DNA of 37,500 nucleotides, taken from assembly GCA_002005505.1 (NCBI GenBank), contig KV908369.1, positions 94,166 through 131,665 of the forward strand, written 5' to 3'. Below are positions 1-10,351 of the stretch, in pieces. Numbering within the stretch: the stretch's first letter is position 1; each line of letters opens with the position of its first letter. The position numbers and the translations under genes were made by a program. The notes beneath the pieces were generated by a model, which was given only the letters and a program-made list of their open reading frames with translations, ran no database searches and was not told the DNA's origin. Source of the stretch: Botryococcus braunii. Lineage: Eukaryota > Chlorophyta > Trebouxiophyceae.

Positions 1-1916
1 GTTTGTTTTGGGGGGAGGGGGGGGAGGCACGGTTTTGTGTATATATATAGCTAGTGATAAATCTCTAAGTCGCTCAGAAGATCTTTAGAGATGACACTAA
101 TAACCAGGGCTAGGGGTTCTGGGTAGCACAGGTGTCTTGCAGAAATCACCTTGGGCCAGAAGCCGTCCTTCGATGTCCAGCCGCTCAAGCTTGGTTCGCG
201 CCTGGTGATGCTGAGGAACGAGCAGACTCCTTGAGGGCCTTAGCCATGAACAGCAGAGAAGAATAAACGGTAAGGTTCTTGCGGGCTGCAGCTGAGTTTA
301 GCATGCTGAGTTGAGTCCAAGATCTGCATCTGATCCTTGTGTCCCAGATATATATATGGTTCTGGACCAAGCATACAGCGTCGAATTTCTTGTGCATTGT
401 ACCAGCAGTACAGGTACATATATATAACTTATAAGGGCAATGTTTGCAAGTAGTTTGAGCGTGTAATTGTAGGACGTACAGGGCAAAAGCCACCTGGCAA
501 GAAAGTTCTTTCTACAAGCAAAGCAGTCTCTGTCATATGTGGGATGTATCGCGCAAAGCATGCTAAGCATTAACCCTCACGTGCCCTGATCATGATCTCA
601 TTTATGCATGCAACATGAAAGATCAGGACACATTTGAACTCATAGAGTAAGCGAAGCGTTTTGGGATGGGGTCCCAGCGCAATGGTATTACAAAGGGTCA
701 ACCAAATTGGGGTTGACCATGATAATGGGGTCACCTCTGTCAGAAGGCGAATGCTTTCTATGACCATAGAATCCACTTTTAGTAGATAACTACAAACACC
801 TATCAGTACATTGTAAATGTTATTGTTGGCTAATTAGCCATAACACTATTGTGCAACAAACCAGAGTGTCTGACACGCGTGAGTAGCTAAACAAATAGAG
901 TTCTTACGATCATGATTCTCCAGATATACACCGTCAACTCCATGTTTCGGGGCCTGACCACGAAAAGGTAGAGCAGCCTAACGGCAGCAGTGCATGCACC
1001 AAGCCATGTTCTCATGCTTTCAATTCAACGTGTGCTTCAAACGGGCGCTGACTTCATTATATGTTCATCAATACAAGATGTGCCCCATTGACTATATAGT
1101 CAAATCAGATATCCCTCCAATAAATCCTAGACCTAGCCTAGGCCTAGTACGGGTCCACTTGTCTGTACAGATGACAACATATGTTTGCGTTCCTCACCAC
1201 GCGAAAGGCAATGTATGCACTCACGTAGTGTTGCCAGAGATCGTCAATTTCGGATCCTACAAGTAATTAGGCGAGTTTTGACCAAATTTCGTACACCACA
1301 GAGTCACGTGCATGTTTTAAGGCAAGTTTGCCTTAAAGGTGATAACTATCTAATGCGTTTTGTTTATTTGAAGTTTGAACCGTCTTCTATAGATACCTGG
1401 ACTGAGTCTAACAAGACCACCAAATGCCGGCAGTAAGCTTGCCATTGCGAAGGCATCAGCTGATGCATCGATGCATTCTTTTCCCTAATGGATGTTAACA
1501 TTCTTAGTGGTTGCAACTGTTGGTTTACCAATTGGTTTACTTGGCGCACAATCGCCCAGTCTCCACGTATACTTTTCATGATAACATGGACTTATAGGTG
1601 TGACTGAAGGACTAATGACACATGCTTGATTTAAAGTGTGTAACGGTCTGCTTCCATATTAGTAAACCAGCCTTAGATAATGTCTCGAAGCCGCCACATG
1701 CAGTGGCGGGAATATTGAGAGCTGGTTGGACCGGAAGGTGCCCTCATTGTTCGCGCCTCCTAGGAAGGGACCAGGTCGGTGCTAGGAAGGAAGGACGAGG
1801 ATAGAGAGAAGATATATATGATAATATTTATGTAACGAGCGATTGGCATTGATCCACTTGTGTCTCAAGCTCTCCTTCTCTCTCTTACTTGCTTACAGTA
1901 GTTACAAAGTGACAGA
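1..1916. other. No gene recognised
   Basis: This stretch holds only short open frames with no recognisable domain, and no plausible run of exons with matching splice phases. It has moderate GC with scattered short AT repeats (for example ATATATAT near 40-50 and 350). I see no tRNA, rRNA or transposon signature. It is best read as intergenic or decayed repeat sequence. Confidence 0.5.
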
Positions 1917-2049
1917 CGATGATGATGATTATTATTGTAATGATGCTGATGATGTCGATGATGATGACACATGACATTGATGTTCGACGATATCGATGTT
2001 GATGATGCTGATGATATCGATGATGCATCATATGATGACACATGCACGA

Positions 2050-2147
<98 letters not shown>

Positions 2148-2161
2148 ACACACACACACAC

Positions 2162-2201
<40 letters not shown>

Positions 2202-2231
2202 GCACGCACACAAGCACGCACGCACACAGGC
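1917..2231. repeat. GAT/ATG trinucleotide tract followed by a long (CA)n microsatellite
   Basis: From about 1917 to 2040 the sequence is an imperfect GAT/ATG repeat. From 2049 to about 2230 it is nearly pure (CA)n, with occasional GACA or GCACA interruptions and a short CACGCA/CACAAG tail. Long open frames on both strands here, encoding only His-Thr or Cys-Val runs, are by-products of the repeat. Confidence 0.95.
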
Positions 2232-2436
2232 GCGGGCCCTCACAACTCACTCTCTTCCCCTTCCCTTCGAAGGAACCCCCCGGGGGGCCCACCCCGCCTG
2301 TCATACTTCACCCTTTCTCACGAACCACGTCATTCATCTCTTCCTGTTGTCCTCCTTGCACTTTCAACTTTTGGCTGTACTGGATTCGTACTGCCACACA
2401 TGTATGCCACTATGTCGTATATAAGCCACTGGTGGC

Positions 2437-3069
2437 TGTGGATCCTGCAAGATCCAGTTTGTATTTAATATTATAAATCACAGACGATGATACATATGCA
2501 TGTGTCATCCAAGTAAGTAAGTACTTTCAACATCAACAACATTGTATGATGGAAGCAGTTTAACAGGCCAGTCTGATCTCCTCTTGATCTGACACAATGC
2601 ATCCACGATGCCAACAGAGATGAGAGTTAATTGAGATCAGGCTGAGAGTCAGTGTTTGAGACAACAAAGACGTTTCACAAACACAACGGATTGACTGCTT
2701 GAGACTTCGGTCAGTCGCTCCTAGTATTATCAGACCAGCGCGTTGACTTGCGCTGTTCTGGCCCTTTTTTTCATGAATTCGTATCAGAGTTGAGGTTCAG
2801 AGCCTTGGAAATTGGCCCTTATCCCAATTGAGTTTATCACGTTATTAACAATTAGGATAAACTCAATTTTAATAGCCACAAACAACAGGAAAGTCCTTCT
2901 CTACCATGTTCTGAGATACTTTATCCATTACTACTTGTGGCCATAAAGGCCACTGGCTGTTTATCAAAGAGTTTCCTTTGAGTTGAACACATTGTCAACT
3001 ATACAGCTAATTTATTCAGGTTAAAATTTGTCATCCTTGGATTGTCCTGACAGTACACAAATTCCAACA
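2437..3069 (-). repeat. 3' LTR of the Copia element (left in the window)
   Basis: The 633-bp repeat begins TGTGGATCC on the plus strand and ends TTCCAACA. On the element's strand it starts TGTTGGAATTTG, a common Copia LTR start. It contains a perfect 13-bp inverted repeat (AATTGAGTTTATC at 2826-2838 against 2856-2868), a possible stem in the transcript. It matches the copy at 8115-8747 along its whole length by eye. Confidence 0.97.
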
Positions 3070-3080
3070 ATCTTCCCCTT
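3070..3080 (-). other. Polypurine tract of the Copia element
   Basis: On the minus strand the bases AAGGGGAAGAT sit directly against the 3' LTR, the normal position of the primer for plus-strand DNA synthesis. The tract lies 28 bp beyond the gag-pol stop codon. Confidence 0.8.
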
Positions 3081-3107
3081 GTACTTTCAGGACATGCCAA
3101 CAATCAG

Positions 3108-6100
3108 TTACTGCATTCCCAACATGTTACGATGTCTTTCAAACACAGTAGATGCTAGTGGCTTTGTGAACATGTCAGCTACATTTTCAGTAGTTGGCAC
3201 ATATGTAGGATCAATCTGACCCCAAACCACCTTCTCTCGTGCATGATGGTAACTCACACTGATGTGTTTAGTGTGTTTAGAGACCATGTGATTTCTCAGG
3301 TTTGACACACACCCCTGATTATCACAATACATGGTTACACATGTGATCTCTTCTCCCAACTCACAGAGCATACTTCCCACCCACATGGCTTCTTTCACTG
3401 CTGCACTTACAGCAATGTATTCAGACTCCACAGTGGATGTTGCTATGGAAGTTTGCCTCTTACTTGACCAGGATACAGCAGACCCGTTCAATAGAAACAC
3501 AAACCCAGTTGTGGATTTTCTACTGTCCAGATCACCTGCAAAATCTGCATCCACAAAGCATACCAGTTCATTTTTATTTGATCCAGTATACTTAATTCCC
3601 ATGTATTTGGTGCAGTTGAGGTACCTCAGTACTCTAATTGCTCCATTCCAATGGGATGTTGTTGGCTGTCCTCTAAATCTGCTCAACATTCCCACAGCTT
3701 GAGAAATATCAGGCCTTGTAGTTGTTGACAAATACTGTAGTGAACCAATTAATTCTAAATACCTGTGACCTTCTGGTAAGGGAATTCCTGATCCAATCTG
3801 CTCTCCAGTCATCCCTTTAGGAGGTTCAGGCATTTGGGTAGGCAAGAAGGAACCTGACATGGGTGTATCAACCTCCTTCCCCTGATCAGGCAGCCCATAC
3901 TCTTCCACCAATTTCTCAATTTTCAGGACATTGGTCATTTTCAGAGTTTGTGAGGATTCATTTATCTTGATTTCACAGCCCAAAAATGACTTTATCTCAC
4001 TAAGATCGTGAATTGAGAATATACTAGTCAGCTGTTGCTTAACACACTGAATACATTCCACATCCTCACTCACAATCAGCAAATCATCCACATATACCAA
4101 CAAGTATACGTATGACTTGAATGACTCCTTGTTGATGAAGAGCGCTGGATCACTTTGACAGGCTATAAACCCAAATTTTCCAAGCTCTTCAACCAGACAC
4201 TTGTGCCATGCACGTGGTGCTTGCTTTAGACCATACAAAGATCTTAGTAGCTTGCACACAACATTAGAATCGCCATTAAAGAAACAGGGAGGTTGGGCTA
4301 CATACACTTCCTCATCCAGTGTTCCATTTAGGAATGCTGTTTTCACATCAACTTGGTGAACTTTCCACCCATTTGACGTAGCCAGATTTAACAGCACCCT
4401 CCTAGATGTGTGTGTACTTACTGGAGCGAAGGTTTCAAAGTAGTCAACACCTGGCCTTTGCTTGCAACCTTGTGCCACCAGTCTCGCCTTAAATCTGACA
4501 ATATCACCAAAACTGTCAGTCTTTAGAGCATAGACCCATTTTAAAGGAATAATTTTGGCATCAGAGGGTCTCTCACAATATTCAAACGTTTCATGAGAGT
4601 CTATAGAATCCATCTCTTCATTCATTGCTTCTAACCAATATGGCCACTGTGGGGATTTTTTAGCCTCCCACCAGTCCTCTGGAACCTTGATATTCTTGGA
4701 TGATAATTTTACTTGCTCTTGTGCACCATTTTGATTTGGAGGGATTATTTCTGATGCATATGTAACTGGCGTTTCCCCAATGTGGTATGTACCCGGAACA
4801 TACCTGTCTGGTTCTGCCAAAGTTTGCCTCAGTTCGTATCTACCTCCACCATTCCTGGCACCACCTTGCCTTTCCTCGAATGAGTCACTGATTTCAGCAG
4901 GAGATTGATTATCTGATTCATCACCTGAACTATCTGGTGCATGTGACACTGGATTTTGCATGTTCCCAGTGCCCACTACTCCTTCCCCTGTAGCTCCTGG
5001 CTCAGATAACCCACTCGGACCACTCTCTTCCGCTGTTCCCAAGCCTCTCAGGATATCATTCATCCTGTGCATGACTTCCATGTTAGCTGGGAGAGCTGGA
5101 GCAATACCCCTTCCAGCTTCCCTGTTTAATTCCAATGCACCAGTGAGGTCTACCGGTACAAAATCCCAATCATCCCCATCATCAGTGCATGGAACTTGAT
5201 CAAAATTTATCTCATGGGGGAATTCAGCAGTGAGAGAATTACTGGGAGTGAGAGCATGAATTCCTAATTTGTCTTCAAAGAATTTGACGTTCTTTGACAC
5301 CTTTACCTTGTTCCCCACCTTAACTCTGTAGGCCTTTGATGCAGGCTCATATCCCACAAACATCCCAGCCTCAGATCTGGCTGAAAAGGCTGACAGATCC
5401 TTGTCTGGTATTTTGATAAACGCCAAACATCCCCACACTCTCAAGTAGTGCACTGATGGTTTCCTCCCAAACAGCAGTTCATAGGGAGTGGCTGTCTTCC
5501 CCTTTACTGCTCTGAGATTTAACAACCTAACAGCTGTTGGAAGTGCATCTGCCCACATGCTCTGTGGAGCTTTTGCCTGCAAAAGAAGCATTCTAACTTT
5601 CTCCTTCAAGGATCTGTTAAAACGTTCTGCTCTTCCATTTTGTTGAGGGGTATAAGGAGCAGACGTTTCATGTCTGATCCCTTTAGACTGAAAAAAGTCA
5701 AGCAAGTCAGCATTTACAAACTCACTTCCCCTATCAGACCTAACCACCTTTACATTGTGATTAGTCTGATTTTCCAAGTACAGGATGATTGTTTTAACAG
5801 CACCACCCACCTGGGACTTGGAAGTCAATGCTACGGATTCACCAGCTCTAGAGTAATCATCTAGTACTGTGAGCATGTAGCGTTCACCCTCAGCTCCTGG
5901 AATTGATAGCTCACCAATCACATCCAAGTGCAACAGCTGAAGACGTTCAGTTGCTGATACTGGGGATCTTTGGTAGCTCTCTTTAGTCTGCTTGCCCATC
6001 ACACACACATCACACAGTGAATGACCATGTAAGCAAGGAGACAGAGATGTAGCTATTCCCTTCACCATATCTTCAGTCTGCAGTCGTTCCAGGTTTTTAC

Positions 6101-7508
6101 TTCCTGGATGTCCTAAGCGTTGATGCCACAAATCATATTCAGAGCATTTGTGAGCATATCCAACACTATGTGAGAGCTGAATTTTGCAGCACAGGCAGTA
6201 AACAAAATACAGTCCTCTTTCTTTTCTGACTTCAGAGATGAATTTTGAAGCATTACTGTACATACTGATAATCTCTCCATGTGAATTGTTTGTAAACTGA
6301 ATGCCATCTGTTACTGCACTAGAGACCGACAACAAATTTTCGATTGCAGTAGGTACATATTCAACATTTTTAAGTTTACACATGTTCCCCATTTCATCTA
6401 CTAAGCACACAGAACCACATGCCTTGCGTTGTGCAACATGTTCACCAGTTGCCAAATTTAGACCCTTTGGCTGTGTATACCAGTGAATGTTTTGCATTAG
6501 TCTAACATCATTGCATATGTGTGTTGAGGCTCCTGAGTCTACCACCCATCTAGAGAATGGATTACCTGAGTCAGAAGAGTCCCCCAATGCAATACCTCCA
6601 ACTGGATTGGCTTGATTCTTGCGTGCTGAAATGAGGGAAGCCCTTTTTTCTTTCTCAGCTATAAGTTTTGGACACACGTTTCTGGTATGTCCATCTTCCA
6701 AGCAGTGCCAGCAGCCCCTGAAGTTGTCAGGCAGATCTTCTGGCATCCCTGGTGGCCTGGATCCTGGAGCGTTCCTGGGGCGAGGAGGACCTCTGACTGG
6801 ATTGATAAGATTGACTGATGGTGAGGGGGCCTTAAATTCATCAATTCCAAGCAACCTTGAACATGCCTGAATATTGAGTGTGACCTTGTCCTCATCCTCA
6901 CCAAGACAGGAGGTGTAGAGATTTGATTTGGCATGGTCAAAATGCTTGGGCAAACCCTCTACAATCCCCATTTTTAGCCTACCATCAGAGCATGGGTGAT
7001 TATTGGCTTGTAGACCTCTTGCAATCCTGAACTTCCTGGCAACATATGAATGGTACTCCTGACCCTCATCGATACGCCCATAGTCCAAGACCTTGGACCA
7101 TTTCCTCATTAACTCCTCATTGTGGCCACCAGTGAACTTGCGCAGCAGCCAGTCATAGGCCTGCTTTGCGTTTGGCATGTCCAATGCCCTGTCCACCCAA
7201 ACGTCAGGAATTTTCTCAGTTAGAAGACTCATAGCAAGAGAGTCTCCTGCTGTATTAGGATGCTCTTCGTCTAGACACATCTTAATACGTTTGCTATTAG
7301 CAACATTCAGAACATCCTTTTGCCATCTAAAACCGTTTTCACAATCCAGGTCTAACGCCTGAACCAGTTTTAGATTGGTATACACAGGGTTTGTCTGATC
7401 TATGCTATTACCTGACTGGGCAGACTGACTAGTATTGCCAGCTGAGGGTTGATTTCCTTGTGGATTAGATGGATTACCTGGGGTAGGGTTCGTAGCCAAT
7501 GTTGCCAT
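3108..7508 (-). CDS. Copia gag-pol polyprotein (1,466 aa)
   Basis: This single uninterrupted frame encodes the capsid protein and all enzymes of the retrotransposon. Gag of the UBN2 type covers roughly residues 45-225. A CCHC zinc knuckle (CWHCLEDGHTRNVC) lies at 267-279. The aspartic protease has DSGAST at about 324-329. The GAG-pre-integrase motif LWHQRLGH lies at about 460-467. The integrase shows a D-D-E set at about D529, D592 and E628, inside HLDVIG, SDRGSEF and PQQNGRAE. The Copia-type reverse transcriptase has QVDVKTAFLNG near 1052-1062 and YVDD at 1139-1142. RNase H runs from about 1318 (FVDADFAGD) to the end, with STVESEY near 1358. Start: the ATG at 7506-7508 has A at -3 and G at +4. 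The frame overlaps the upstream ORF by 35 nt in the +1 frame. All key residues are present. Confidence 0.97.
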   Translation of the reverse strand: MATLATNPTPGNPSNPQGNQPSAGNTSQSAQSGNSIDQTNPVYTNLKLVQALDLDCENGFRWQKDVLNVANSKRIKMCLDEEHPNTAGDSLAMSLLTEKIPDVWVDRALDMPNAKQAYDWLLRKFTGGHNEELMRKWSKVLDYGRIDEGQEYHSYVARKFRIARGLQANNHPCSDGRLKMGIVEGLPKHFDHAKSNLYTSCLGEDEDKVTLNIQACSRLLGIDEFKAPSPSVNLINPVRGPPRPRNAPGSRPPGMPEDLPDNFRGCWHCLEDGHTRNVCPKLIAEKEKRASLISARKNQANPVGGIALGDSSDSGNPFSRWVVDSGASTHICNDVRLMQNIHWYTQPKGLNLATGEHVAQRKACGSVCLVDEMGNMCKLKNVEYVPTAIENLLSVSSAVTDGIQFTNNSHGEIISMYSNASKFISEVRKERGLYFVYCLCCKIQLSHSVGYAHKCSEYDLWHQRLGHPGSKNLERLQTEDMVKGIATSLSPCLHGHSLCDVCVMGKQTKESYQRSPVSATERLQLLHLDVIGELSIPGAEGERYMLTVLDDYSRAGESVALTSKSQVGGAVKTIILYLENQTNHNVKVVRSDRGSEFVNADLLDFFQSKGIRHETSAPYTPQQNGRAERFNRSLKEKVRMLLLQAKAPQSMWADALPTAVRLLNLRAVKGKTATPYELLFGRKPSVHYLRVWGCLAFIKIPDKDLSAFSARSEAGMFVGYEPASKAYRVKVGNKVKVSKNVKFFEDKLGIHALTPSNSLTAEFPHEINFDQVPCTDDGDDWDFVPVDLTGALELNREAGRGIAPALPANMEVMHRMNDILRGLGTAEESGPSGLSEPGATGEGVVGTGNMQNPVSHAPDSSGDESDNQSPAEISDSFEERQGGARNGGGRYELRQTLAEPDRYVPGTYHIGETPVTYASEIIPPNQNGAQEQVKLSSKNIKVPEDWWEAKKSPQWPYWLEAMNEEMDSIDSHETFEYCERPSDAKIIPLKWVYALKTDSFGDIVRFKARLVAQGCKQRPGVDYFETFAPVSTHTSRRVLLNLATSNGWKVHQVDVKTAFLNGTLDEEVYVAQPPCFFNGDSNVVCKLLRSLYGLKQAPRAWHKCLVEELGKFGFIACQSDPALFINKESFKSYVYLLVYVDDLLIVSEDVECIQCVKQQLTSIFSIHDLSEIKSFLGCEIKINESSQTLKMTNVLKIEKLVEEYGLPDQGKEVDTPMSGSFLPTQMPEPPKGMTGEQIGSGIPLPEGHRYLELIGSLQYLSTTTRPDISQAVGMLSRFRGQPTTSHWNGAIRVLRYLNCTKYMGIKYTGSNKNELVCFVDADFAGDLDSRKSTTGFVFLLNGSAVSWSSKRQTSIATSTVESEYIAVSAAVKEAMWVGSMLCELGEEITCVTMYCDNQGCVSNLRNHMVSKHTKHISVSYHHAREKVVWGQIDPTYVPTTENVADMFTKPLASTVFERHRNMLGMQ

Positions 7509-8094
7509 GTCTGGGAATGTAACACCTGCACCTTTGCTCTGTACCGTCTTCTAAATCATTCACAATTGAGGCGTTCGTCTCAGCAAGCTTGTCTTTCAGA
7601 GTTTCGTAGGGTGATTCGTCTCGTGCAAGCCAAGAACTCAACGATACACCAGCCCCTTTACTCAATGCAAGTAGGGTAGCATACTCGATCAATAAACAGT
7701 GATGTGAGAAGTCCAACGGAATCTCGTATCTAGCTAATGTGGTATATTGTTCTTGAAGTCTTTGAGAGTAAATTTCTCTATCGATCAGTCTGGCTTCCCA
7801 AATGTCAAGAGAAAAGGTTCGACGCGAACCCTTAGGAAATGGATACTTCGAGTTTTCAAGTGATTGAACTAGCTTAATATTGTTATGATTAAACTTTGCT
7901 TGATGGTGACGTTCTTGCTCAATACCTTCTCGGCAAAAGTCTTCGAACACAACAGTCCCAAGTTCAATAGCACGATTCACGTTTTCAATGGGAACTTTTC
8001 CTGACACCCACTTATTGCATAGATCACAGTGGAAGTGCCCTTCGCGGAGCAGATTGAGTTCGACGTCCGTCAACAGAGATGGTCGTCGCTCCAT
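7474..8094 (-). CDS. Extra ORF between the primer-binding site and gag of the Copia element (206 aa, unknown)
   Basis: This 206-aa frame opens with an ATG 20 nt inside the 5' LTR, in a good context (CCCATGG), and overlaps the start of gag-pol by 35 nt. I do not recognise the protein. It has a CxxC pair near the start (HFHCDLCNKW), a charged middle part and no obvious membrane segment. Most Copia elements begin with gag here, so it may be a second structural protein, a Gag extension reached by +1 frameshifting, or a captured host piece. The overlap ends in tandem proline codons, CCC TAC CCC AGG, then TAA. A +1 slip at CCC-A would enter the gag-pol frame. Its length without stops and its position argue for coding; the function is unknown. 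Confidence 0.65.
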   Translation of the reverse strand: MERRPSLLTDVELNLLREGHFHCDLCNKWVSGKVPIENVNRAIELGTVVFEDFCREGIEQERHHQAKFNHNNIKLVQSLENSKYPFPKGSRRTFSLDIWEARLIDREIYSQRLQEQYTTLARYEIPLDFSHHCLLIEYATLLALSKGAGVSLSSWLARDESPYETLKDKLAETNASIVNDLEDGTEQRCRCYIPRHGNIGYEPYPR

Positions 8095-8099
8095 GGGCG

Positions 8100-8112
8100 T
8101 GGGCCCATAACC
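8100..8112 (-). other. Primer-binding site, complementary to the anticodon arm of initiator tRNA-Met
   Basis: The plus-strand bases TGGGCCCATAACC end 2 bp before the 5' LTR and are identical to the anticodon-stem/loop region of eukaryotic initiator tRNA-Met. On the element's strand this is GGTTATGGGCCCA. Drosophila copia is known to prime with a 5' half of this tRNA cleaved in the anticodon arm, unlike most LTR elements, which pair with the tRNA 3' end. Confidence 0.85.
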
Positions 8113-8114
8113 AT

Positions 8115-8747
8115 TGTGGATCCTGCAAGATCCAGTTTGTATTTAATATTATAAATCACAGACGATGATACATATGCATGTGTCATCCAAGTAAGTAAGT
8201 ACTTTCAACATCAACAACATTGTATGATGGAAGCAGTTTAACAGGCCAGTCTGATCTCCTCTTGATCTGACACAATGCATCCACGATGCCAACAGAGATG
8301 AGAGTTAATTGAGATCAGGCTGAGAGTCAGTGTTTGAGACAACAAAGACGTTTCACAAACACAACGGATTGACTGCTTGAGACTTCGGTCAGTCGCTCCT
8401 AGTATTATCAGACCAGCGCGTTGACTTGCGCTGTTCTGGCCCTTTTTTTCATGAATTCGTATCAGAGTTGAGGTTCAGAGCCTTGGAAATTGGCCCTTAT
8501 CCCAATTGAGTTTATCACGTTATTAACAATTAGGATAAACTCAATTTTAATAGCCACAAACAACAGGAAAGTCCTTCTCTACCATGTTCTGAGATACTTT
8601 ATCCATTACTACTTGTGGCCATAAAGGCCACTGGCTGTTTATCAAAGAGTTTCCTTTGAGTTGAACACATTGTCAACTATACAGCTAATTTATTCAGGTT
8701 AAAATTTGTCATCCTTGGATTGTCCTGACAGTACACAAATTCCAACA
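8115..8747 (-). repeat. 5' LTR of the Copia element (right in the window)
   Basis: This 633-bp repeat is identical by eye to 2437-3069. It is followed by the target duplication GTGGC at 8748-8752. For the minus-strand element it is the promoter-bearing LTR. The 13-bp inverted repeat is at 8504-8516 and 8534-8546. Confidence 0.97.
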
Positions 8748-8887
8748 GTGGCTACGGTCAGATAAACTGCATTTGATATCTGAAACTTTCTGCAAGGTGT
8801 GCAAACTGTTATTCACATGGGCCGACCCAACTGGGAGGACCCTGCAGATACTAGTACTGGGACGTGCTTGTAAATGAATTATGCATC

Positions 8888-10132
8888 CCTAGGCCTACAG
8901 GACGTTTCGATCGTGAAACTCTGAAGCTCACCTAGGTTGTACCCCAGCCGGCATTAAATGGCAACTTGCCTGGAAACATGGGCATCCAAACTCAAACACC
9001 TAAAAGTACGAAGTGCCTTATAAGCTTATTCCCTAGGGCAGGCTCAATGTTGAACGATGACACAATTCATGGCATGGTGAAGCCGGGGCCCCGTCTATGT
9101 AGTATACTGGCCTATTAGTGATAGGCTCAAAGTTGTACAATAACGGTACCGCTTTCACATCGGTAGCCCCCTGTACTTGTACAGACCCAACGTTGGCGCG
9201 TTCACGCCGGTGTCAAAATAGTTATGGTATGATTCTCTGTACGTAGATTAATCGGCATTTGCAATGCCAGTGAAACACGTTGAGCCCTCGATATTGATGC
9301 GTTAATTGAGTGGCACACTAGTGCCAACAGTTACTAGTGCCTTCCAACTGCGCACACCACGCAATTGATGGATTTAAATCAAAAGGAGATGGCATGTACA
9401 CTTCTTGAATTAAGCACGCCCTTTCGTAAGGCTTCTTGACAATAAACATGTCCTAAACAAAAAAATGGCATTGGCGACGTACCCGCAACGGGTATGTGCT
9501 TTTCGCTTGCGTGGCAACTGCAACCCGGGGCGGTTGTGCTACTCCCTGAGTGACGGGGTTGCCGCAAGATTTGCTTCGAATTCGTTCTTCCTCAGAGGCA
9601 GAAGTGGCAGCTTGAGCTGGAAGTGCTTGTGCTTGGAGGGCTCCAGTGCCTATGCAATTGCAAGCTTGCAGGCTTGAGGCAGGCACGCTTGCCTTACGTA
9701 AGTATACTCACAAAATGGATAATTTTAGGTGAGGGCATTGCTCATGACAGGAGATGCATGGGACCTCTTTGACAAGTCCATATCTTAGCAGATATGCAAG
9801 AGATTTGCAATAGCAAACCTGCAAGGCTGGCGTGATGTTATCTGACACTGCAATAGGGTAAGTACTCCTTGGCACCCCTTTCCGGGGGTCTAGCAGTGCT
9901 GCTTATGTTTTCTGCGAAAGCTGTTGATCAGAAATCTCAGATACATACGTTACCTCCAGCTATGTAGCTGCAAAGGGCAGACCACGTGTTGATAGGCCCG
10001 CACCACACGGTCAAACACGGCACGAAGCTAGAGTTGTCAGGCCGCTCCTTGGCCCCGCAACCTGCGAATGCTGCTATCGCCGACACGTTAAAAAGCAGGG
10101 ATTGGCCGAATGCAAAATCAAAGAGGCAGGGG
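8888..10132 (+). repeat. Dispersed repeat family, copy 1 (without the 5.6-kb insertion)
   Basis: About 1.2 kb is alignable by eye, with scattered substitutions and indels, to the split copy at 22562-23040 plus 28686-29910. Shared landmarks include GTGAAACTCTGAA near 8913, CCCCAGCCGGCATT near 8942, CCCTAGGGCAGGCTCAA near 9031, CAATTCATGGCAT near 9063, CCAACGTTGG near 9187, a block around 9450-9700 and another around 9930-10110. No protein domain is recognised. The last part, about 9967-10130, is open in both copies in one frame, but substitutions between copies are not biased to silent sites. The R2-like LINE and its purine-rich leader interrupt the copy on the right. Confidence 0.8.
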
Positions 10133-10351
10133 CCTGAGAAGAAGAAGAAGAAGAAGACGATTCGAAACTGCGGTTATGGTCTTCCTCAAGGAGTTCTTCG
10201 CCTTCGTTCTAGATATCCTTAAGGCAGAAGAAGAAAGAAAACGAAGGGAAAACTGAAAACGAAGGAGGGAAAACTGGGAAAACTGGGAAAACGAAGGAGG
10301 AAAACTGAACAGCGCGCAGGGCTTCAATAAAGAAGAAAGAAAGAAAGAAGA
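10133..10351. other. Purine-rich spacer before the R2-like LINE
   Basis: A (GAA)n run at 10138-10157 is followed by GAAAACGAAGG-type purine repeats to about 10350. No gene is seen. It may be a tract of an older insertion or part of the target of the LINE downstream. Confidence 0.5.

Larger units (their letters stand above)
2437..8747 (-). mobile_element. Complete Copia (Ty1/copia, Pseudoviridae-like) LTR retrotransposon
   Basis: The 6,311-bp element is bounded by two 633-bp direct repeats (2437-3069 and 8115-8747) that start with TG and end with CA. It is flanked by a 5-bp target-site duplication, GTGGC, at 2432-2436 and 8748-8752. Read on the minus strand the order is LTR, primer-binding site, extra ORF, gag-protease-integrase-RT-RNase H, polypurine tract, LTR. 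Integrase before reverse transcriptase is the Copia order. By eye I find no difference between the LTRs, and the main ORF has no stop, so the insertion looks recent and potentially competent. The activity is inferred, not shown. Confidence 0.97.

Noticed and set aside
1865..2476. Several open frames of 70-165 codons in the (CA)n region
   Set aside because: They encode only His-Thr or Cys-Val runs read from the microsatellite. The same applies to frames at 24.4-25.3, 26.7-27.5, 27.7-28.4, 31.2-32.4, 33.0-33.6, 34.3-35.8 and 37.1-37.5 kb.
9967..10132. A conserved exon in the dispersed repeat (open in both copies)
   Set aside because: Codon-by-codon comparison shows more amino-acid-changing than silent differences, so no sign of purifying selection; no domain recognised.
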